NCBI GenBank assembly: GCA_004325065.1
Contig: PITI01000405.1
Coordinates: 1 to 12,942 of the forward strand
Reading direction: 5' to 3'
DNA from: Hamiltosporidium magnivora
Lineage: Eukaryota > Microsporidia > Dubosqiidae
DNA: 12,942 nucleotides
The position numbers and the translations under genes are program-made. Below the pieces are notes generated by a model that saw nothing but the letters and a program-made list of their open reading frames with translations, had not been told where the DNA came from and did not search any database. How positions within the stretch are numbered: position 1 is the stretch's first letter; each line of letters opens with the position of its first letter. This document shows, piece by piece, positions 8,683 through 12,942 of this stretch.

Positions 8683-9157
8683 TTTTGAAGCTGGTTTTGT
8701 AAGAATTGCGATTCGAAAGCATTTAAATCTGGCTTTCTTCACTCAGGTTCGAATAATTTTTACATGTAAGATAAAAAAATCTTATAAAGCCAGGAAGCCC
8801 AAGAAGCCAGCTAATCTTGTCGATATGACATTTCGGAGTCTAAGTAGATTAAATTTAAGTCGCCTATATATATCTTTATTGGAAGTCGATTCAGCTAGGG
8901 ATGAGTATCTTAAGGGGAAACGCTTTTAAGCTCGATGAGCCAAAAGTGAATTTAGACCTTTGATCACACTCCAAGCAATAACATCAAGGAACTTCAGACA
9001 ACTTACACGTTCATTAAATAGGTTATTTTCTTCTTATGGATTAAAAGAAATGGGATGTGGGTATCTTAGTGTATATTGAAAGTATGCTGTGGTGCAGTTA
9101 TCGATGTAAAATTATAACTCTGCTAATGCCTTAACAAAAATTTGGCATCAAATAAAA
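8683..9157 (+). repeat. Beta repeat, copy 2 (AT-drifted)
   Basis: Aligned with 1-530 throughout, with many G/C positions of copy 1 replaced by A/T. Clear anchors are 8717-8745, 8822-8842, 8963-9020 and the AATAAA at 9151-9156. It lies about 360 bases after the end of the copy 2 retrotransposon ORF, in the same orientation, which suits a long 3' UTR. Unexpectedly, one plus frame is open for 106 codons (8609-8926), is broken by TAA (8927) and TGA (8936), then is open for 46 more codons (8939-9076). Distances between matched blocks in the two copies differ by multiples of three (168 against 162 bases; 87 against 84). It could therefore be a decayed coding segment instead; copy 1 has many stops in that frame. 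I recognise no domain. Confidence 0.62.
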
Positions 9158-9852
9158 GATGGCAGATTTCGTAAATAATAAAAATATTTGTGTCTGAAAG
9201 TACAAACTTTTGTGAAATAATTTTTTTCGTTTCTCAATAATTTTACTTTATTTTCTAATATAATATCTTTTTGCTTTCGGTTTTTCAAAAAGTTTTAAGT
9301 TTTATAAATTCTATAGTTATTTACAGTAAGTTTTACATTAAAAAACCAAATTAATGAATTTAAAACCAAAAATTTGCTAACAAATTTAATATCTTTAAAT
9401 ATTTTTAATTCCGAGGCATAGATTTGAATTAATAGATTCCTAAACAATAAAATTTTGGTCTATCAATACTTTTTGGTAAAAATAATTCTTTAAGTTCCAG
9501 ATCGAAGACTAAATAAAATTGCGATGTTAACATTTTTAAATATTCCTATCCTTCAATTCTTAAACATAATAAAAAAATCGATATTTATTAAAACTAATAT
9601 CTAAATATTTAAAATTTTAATTATTTATCTATAACTTCTCATATTTTCTAAAAATAAATGATTGTATTTTCAACAAATCTTTTTTAAAAAAATAAAAACC
9701 TTCTGATTTGCAATTTTTTGACGCGTAAATGATTCTCTCTTTTGTCTATATAGAGAGACATAAGTGATTGATTTTTATATAACTTTTTTTTAATTTAACG
9801 TATAATTTATTTTAAAATTTAGTTATTTAAATAAACTAAAATTTTATAGACC
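9158..9852. other. AT-rich stretch, no gene seen
   Basis: No ORF or RNA gene is supportable. A short hairpin with a perfect 7-bp stem (9734-9740 with 9752-9758, 11-base loop) sits about 95 bases before the next ATG-initiated frames; it may be chance. Confidence 0.4.
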
Positions 9853-9909
9853 ATGTATTTCTCTGTCGCTAGCTGTTATGCTTTTATTTGCTTTATTTCT
9901 TTAATATAA
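9853..9909 (+). CDS. Possible 18-residue hydrophobic peptide or broken signal peptide
   Basis: An ATG preceded by ACC opens 18 codons reading M-Y-F-S-V-A-S-C-Y-A then a Phe/Ile/Leu-rich end, much like a signal peptide, and stops at TAA 9907-9909. The basic 54-residue frame begins 46 bases later in a different frame. It may be a leader ORF, the detached 5' end of that gene after a frameshift or unrecognised splicing, or chance. Very low certainty. Confidence 0.15.
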   Translation: MYFSVASCYAFICFISLI

Positions 9910-9917
9910 AGATTGTC

Positions 9918-9955
9918 TGTATTGGGGAAAATGAAGCAGGCTTGTATCCAATACA
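9918..9955 (+). promoter_or_regulatory. Perfect 8-bp inverted repeat directly before the 9956 ATG
   Basis: TGTATTGG at 9918-9925 and CCAATACA at 9948-9955 are exact reverse complements with a 22-base loop, and the right arm ends on the base before the ATG. In the mRNA this hairpin would sit at or near the start codon and could affect initiation; as DNA it could be a protein-binding palindrome. The sequence is directly visible; the role is inference. Confidence 0.35.
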
Positions 9956-10120
9956 ATGAGTGTTAATAAAAGTTGTTCGACTAAAAAGCCTTCAAATGAA
10001 AGGAATGAGAAGCCGTCTAAAAATAGTGGTGGAACTGGCAAAAATGATGATTGCAGACGAAATGAAAGACCTGTAAATCAGGATCGAAATATTTTCTTTA
10101 TGCCTCTTTTCAGACATTAA
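9956..10120 (+). CDS. Hypothetical 54-residue basic protein
   Basis: ATG to TAA, 54 codons, in a patch richer in G+C than its flanks. The product is hydrophilic and basic (many Lys, Arg, Asn and Ser), has Cys at 7 and 33, a G-G-T-G segment at 25-28, and ends with a hydrophobic F-F-M-P-L-F-R-H. The composition differs from the Phe/Ile/Leu strings of chance ORFs in this window, which is the main argument that it is real. I recognise no family. A perfect inverted repeat ends right before the ATG, and a signal-peptide-like mini-ORF precedes it. There is no CCC at the start, unlike the two core genes. It could be a small gene, the 3' exon of a broken secreted-protein gene, or a fragment of a larger lost gene. 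Confidence 0.4.
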   Translation: MSVNKSCSTKKPSNERNEKPSKNSGGTGKNDDCRRNERPVNQDRNIFFMPLFRH

Positions 10121-10291
10121 TGTTAAAATTCGAATGATTAAAAAAAACTTTAACTGTAAAATTTTTGTTAAGGAAGTAAATTTTATGTTCTTTTATTGAT
10201 TATAATACTTTTTTTATCTTTACTGAAACTAAATATCATTATTGCAATAAGTAAAATTATAAGAAACTGATATTACTAAAAACTTGATAGA

Positions 10292-10543
10292 TGTAATCAA
10301 GGCGAAATAAAGAAATTAAATGGTAGAATGTTTTATTTGGCTAATGTAATAATTATTCTAAATTATGCTTAAAAACAAATTTAATTTAGAATAATATCTT
10401 ATATAAACATTCAATGAACCATTTAGCCTATTTCCTTATCGATAAGAGAACTGGAGTCAATTCTAAAGCTATTGATTAGCAAATCATATGCCTAAAATAT
10501 AGCCATTATATAGAAATAAGCTTATACTAAAACCTTGATTACA
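10292..10543. repeat. Imperfect foldback (inverted) repeat
   Basis: Four nested perfect arms occur in order: 10292-10302 with 10533-10543 (11 bp, TGTAATCAAGG/CCTTGATTACA), 10317-10324 with 10418-10425 (8 bp), 10326-10333 with 10405-10412 (8 bp), and 10352-10364 with 10383-10395 (13 bp, ATTATTCTAAATT), closing on an 18-base loop. The right arm carries roughly 90 extra bases between its outer and next segment, including a 12-bp palindrome (CTTATCGATAAG, 10435-10446). No ORF inside. This resembles a foldback or MITE-like element or an old inverted duplication; no target-site duplication was identified. Confidence 0.6.
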
Positions 10544-11672
10544 CATACTTGCAATCAGGAAAGAGTTAAGGACTAAATTAACTCAAATATTGTTGAACAT
10601 TAACGAGCGAATAACAAAATTGAATTAAACTATTGCTCAAAATATATAAAAAAAATAAATTTAATTAAAAGACGGTGAATAAAATGAGTTATCAGATAAA
10701 ATAAAGCAAAAGAATAAAGCGATAGAAATAACCTTTTGTTGAATACTCTGGTGCTCTTTGATTCGAGGTAGAAGATAGAAAATCTTTGTACATATATTTT
10801 CTGTGAAATACAACGTTATTTCAAATATGTATTCTTATTCGAACGCAAATATATTTATTAAATCTAAAGTTAAGAAAATATAGCCCGGTGAAACTAGATA
10901 AATAATTTAGTAGCCATTATATATGTTATTTAGAGGCTATTAGTTAGCTTAGCATATATATATTTTAGGATTTGAAACTTTTAACACCAAACTTTTAGGT
11001 TTACTAAAAGCAAAATTTTATGGTCTTTTTAAAAATGATCAAATGATTTTTTCAATAGTCTATGATATTATAATATTTTTTTAAAAAAAGAATTTGAATC
11101 TAAAAAATAGGTGTGGAAATACAAATAGAAGGTAAGAACACTATTATTACAAATAAAATAATAATTATTGATGAAATGATGTGTTAAAATTAATCATATT
11201 AATAAGACTTTACTTCGGATACTAAAATAATTAAAATGATTTGTAAAGAGATAATTACTGCATATGTGTTGTATAAGACATGGAAAAAATATCGGAATTA
11301 CTTTACCAGTATTTAACGGCTGACAATCCATTTTATTAAAATATTTAGCCACTTCCTATTCTTTACCATACTAAGCAATTATATCATTCTTAAGTTTTAC
11401 ATAAAGCAAATAATTTGAAGAGCTTGTTAATTAAAATAAAAAATAACTTTTATTCAAAGTTTTTTTTAGTTTAATTCTATAAAAATAAGAAATTAAATAT
11501 TAGTACGTTTAGAAAAATTTTAGATTCGAAAATTTATTTAATGAAATAATAACTTAATTCATAATAAATTTTGTTAAATTAAAAATTCTACGCCGAAAGG
11601 TACAAGAGGATTAAAAATAAAAAATTAAGTCCAAAAAAATCGAATAAAAGATATAAAACAATAAGGGATTTA
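10544..11672. other. AT-rich intergenic stretch, no gene seen
   Basis: About 1.1 kb without a supportable ORF or RNA gene. Small stem-loops occur (for example around 10909-10942, TAGTAGCC with GGCTATTA), as expected by chance in AT-rich DNA. The right end must hold the 3' end of the minus-strand Cys-rich ORF; no exact AATAAA follows its stop. Confidence 0.45.
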
Positions 11673-12269
11673 CTAAACATCGTGAATAGTTAGATAATTT
11701 TCCAACCCTAAAATAGAGGATTCGATAGAATCTGCTTCTAGTTCCAAGTCGAAAATATCTGAACTATTCAAACCATCTGCTCTTATTGAGTGGCTTAGAG
11801 CTCGAATACTATTTCCAATCTTTTGGATATTTTTCACACATTTTGATTTGATTTTTATGTTTCTGATATTTGTGATTCGATCTTTACAATTATCAAGTCG
11901 GATATTCTCAAGTTTTACTCTTTCGTTCAGATTTTTCAATCTTTTACCCGTATCGCCTTTGGATCTACATACACTTACACCAGGTTCCTTAAATCCGCAA
12001 GAAAACTCGGAATGGACATGTTCTCTTTCATCTAAAAAAAAAGATTTCTTCAAATGATTGCGGCATGCTTCATCGAACGAAAGATGTCGGCTGTGACACG
12101 GAATCCTTTTTTCTTGTATTTTATGACCTGAACAGCTTCTACTTTTACAGCATTTCGAATCATCAGAACTAGAAGAAGATGATTTACGTCCATAATATTG
12201 CTTTTTAGCACAGCATTGAGAATTACTTGCTCCAAAAACATAATCAAAAGTACCTATTATTGTTATCAC
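11673..12269 (-). CDS. Cys-rich, probably secreted protein of unknown function; 5' end damaged or misread
   Basis: A 198-codon open frame whose base and codon composition stands well above the flanks, so I take it as real. The product has a hydrophobic N-terminus (I-T-I-I-G-T-F-D-Y-V-F-G-A-S), a Cys-rich basic region at about 19-101 holding nine Cys (19, 20, 40, 41, 46, 58, 69, 91, 101) around a Ser run (30-35), then a Lys/Asn/Ile-rich segment with Cys 128 and 144, and an acidic, helix-prone C-terminus (171-198). That layout suits a secreted, disulfide-bonded protein. I recognise no family; a spore-wall or polar-tube-type protein is only a guess. The first codon is GTG, not a plausible eukaryotic start. 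The in-frame ATG at 12303-12305 (preceded by ACC) is cut off by TGA at 12282-12284; another ATG at 12283-12285 is out of frame by one base. Skipping that base gives a good signal peptide beginning M-K-L-L-Y-V-I-T-I-I-G. Confidence 0.65.
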   Translation of the reverse strand: MITIIGTFDYVFGASNSQCCAKKQYYGRKSSSSSSDDSKCCKSRSCSGHKIQEKRIPCHSRHLSFDEACRNHLKKSFFLDEREHVHSEFSCGFKEPGVSVCRSKGDTGKRLKNLNERVKLENIRLDNCKDRITNIRNIKIKSKCVKNIQKIGNSIRALSHSIRADGLNSSDIFDLELEADSIESSILGLENYLTIHDV

Positions 12270-12289
12270 ATATAATAACTTTCATAAAC
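12254..12289 (-). other. Candidate 36-nt GT...AG segment (possible intron) in the Cys-rich gene
   Basis: Read on the minus strand this segment begins GTTTATG, contains GATAAC about 18 bases before its end, and ends ATAG. Its removal would delete the in-frame TGA at 12282-12284 and keep frame (36 is a multiple of three), joining the ATG at 12303-12305 to the 198-codon ORF. Microsporidian introns can be this short, but they usually begin GTAAGT-like, and splicing would also remove the hydrophobic part of the signal peptide. A one-base error or a mutation is as likely. Confidence 0.2.
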
Positions 12290-12351
12290 AATATCCGATA
12301 TTCATGGTTTTCTCTGTTTCGGTTTCATTTATATATCTGTTTTAATAAATT

Positions 12352-12394
12352 AAATTAATTAATTTGTGAGTTTTGTTCCACAATTAATTAATTT
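12352..12394. repeat. AT-rich hairpin
   Basis: AAATTAATTAATTTGTG (12352-12368) faces CACAATTAATTAATTT (12379-12394), differing only by one bulged T, across a 10-base loop; weaker pairing continues outward on both sides. It lies upstream of the minus-strand Cys-rich ORF and left of the retrotransposon fragment. It could be a small foldback element or part of a promoter. The flanking region 12306-12630 is otherwise AT-rich and empty. Confidence 0.5.
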
Positions 12395-12630
12395 TTAATT
12401 TAATATTGATTGTGATTTATAGGAAATATAAACAAAGCATTTAAAGTGTTATTTAAAAATTAAAAATTAATTAATAATTTAATAAAATATATTAATGAAA
12501 TTATTACAAATAAAATCATAGTTCATTTGAAATATATTAAATATTTTTTTTTCGTTTTTCATGAGAAATATGTTCATATACTCTTTATATATAGAAGTAA
12601 AAGTTATAAATTATATTTATATTTGTATAA

Positions 12631-12942
12631 TGTACCAAGTTAGATGATGCAGTGCGTGCGGTGTTGGTGAAAAATAAGATACATCTCCGCCCAGGATGTA
12701 AAGAGCGTTTGTATCTTCCTAGAACAGAACTTGGAAGAGGCCTACATAGTGTTGAGTTGCGAAACGAACATATGCTTCTGCAACTCTTGGATTGTCTGGA
12801 AAAAAGTAAAGAAATATCCACTAGACGAGCAGCAATCCTCAAGGTGGAGAATAATAATAAACCCCATCTTGCACTAATAAAAGGCTTCTTAAAAGTAAAG
12901 TACAGGTTGGTAGAAGAAGTCACTAAGAAAAGTTTAGAAGAA
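12631..12942 (+). CDS. 5'-truncated non-LTR retrotransposon polyprotein fragment (copy 3), runs off the window
   Basis: A 104-codon frame, open from directly after a TAA (12628-12630) to the window edge. It reads K-I-H-L-R-P-G (16-22), R-L-Y-L-P-R-T-E-L-G-R-G-L (26-38), H-M-L-L-Q-L (47-52), E-K-S-K-E-I-S-T-R-R-A-A-I (57-69) and V-T-K-K-S-L-E-E (97-104). The R-L-Y-L-P-R-x-x-L-G-R-G-L block is characteristic of the region between the reverse transcriptase and the C-terminal zinc knuckle/nuclease of R2/R4-group LINEs. The same blocks in the same order are recognisable, decayed, at 1622-1791 minus. The first Met is internal, and DNA just upstream turns abruptly AT-rich without family matches, so this is most likely a 5'-truncated insertion joined near 12628. 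It has the highest G+C of the three copies and no lesion, hence the youngest. It presumably continues to the right. Confidence 0.85.

Noticed and set aside
8746..8753. GGTTCGAA resembling a tRNA B box
   Set aside because: No flanking T-stem, A box or cloverleaf on either strand.
8689..8812. Nested inverted repeats in beta copy 2 (8689-8697 with 8804-8812; 8729-8736 with 8786-8793; 8767-8772 with 8779-8784) as a conserved RNA fold
   Set aside because: The pairing is not kept by compensating changes in beta copy 1, so it is probably incidental.
11848..12247. Alternative frames over the Cys-rich ORF (plus 11848-12057; minus 12050-12247)
   Set aside because: Both lie wholly within the longer 198-codon frame, which has the better composition and length.
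12585..12923. Minus-strand 112-codon ORF at the right edge
   Set aside because: Antisense to the LINE fragment, whose plus-strand motifs are unambiguous.

Overview
The window looks like nuclear DNA of a microsporidian with a large, AT-rich, repeat-laden genome (the Hamiltosporidium or Edhazardia kind; the genus cannot be fixed from this sequence). The reasons are two short intron-free eukaryotic core genes (eIF6 and the RNA polymerase II subunit RPB11), CC/CCC bases just upstream of their start codons, an AATAAA overlapping the eIF6 stop, very AT-rich gene-free tracts, and fragments of a non-LTR retrotransposon that resembles the R4/Dong-like elements of these parasites.

Layout. Positions 1-530 hold a comparatively GC-rich repeat ('beta'). 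Positions 613-1835 (minus strand) hold a badly decayed copy of the C-terminal half of a retrotransposon polyprotein. Positions 1836-5914 are an AT desert containing one GC-rich island at 3191-3410. The core is the convergent pair eIF6 (5915-6640, +) and RPB11 (7014-7319, -). Positions 7660-8320 (+) hold a second decayed polyprotein C-terminus, followed in the same orientation by a diverged beta copy (about 8683-9157). Further right are a possible 54-residue basic protein (9956-10120), a large imperfect foldback repeat (10292-10543), another AT-rich stretch, a Cys-rich and probably secreted 198-codon ORF with a damaged or misread 5' end (11673-12269, -), an AT-only hairpin (12352-12394), and at the right edge an open, 5'-truncated retrotransposon fragment (12631-12942, +) that leaves the window.

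The two core genes act in separate processes: 60S ribosome biogenesis and mRNA transcription. Much of the rest records one retrotransposon family at three stages of decay. The right-edge copy is open, the 7660 copy is frameshifted, and the 613-1835 copy is recognisable only by piecing frames together. The beta repeat may be that family's 3' untranslated region, which predicts what lies just outside both window edges. The least explained items are the Cys-rich ORF, the 54-residue ORF with a perfect inverted repeat directly before its ATG, the GC island and the foldback repeat.
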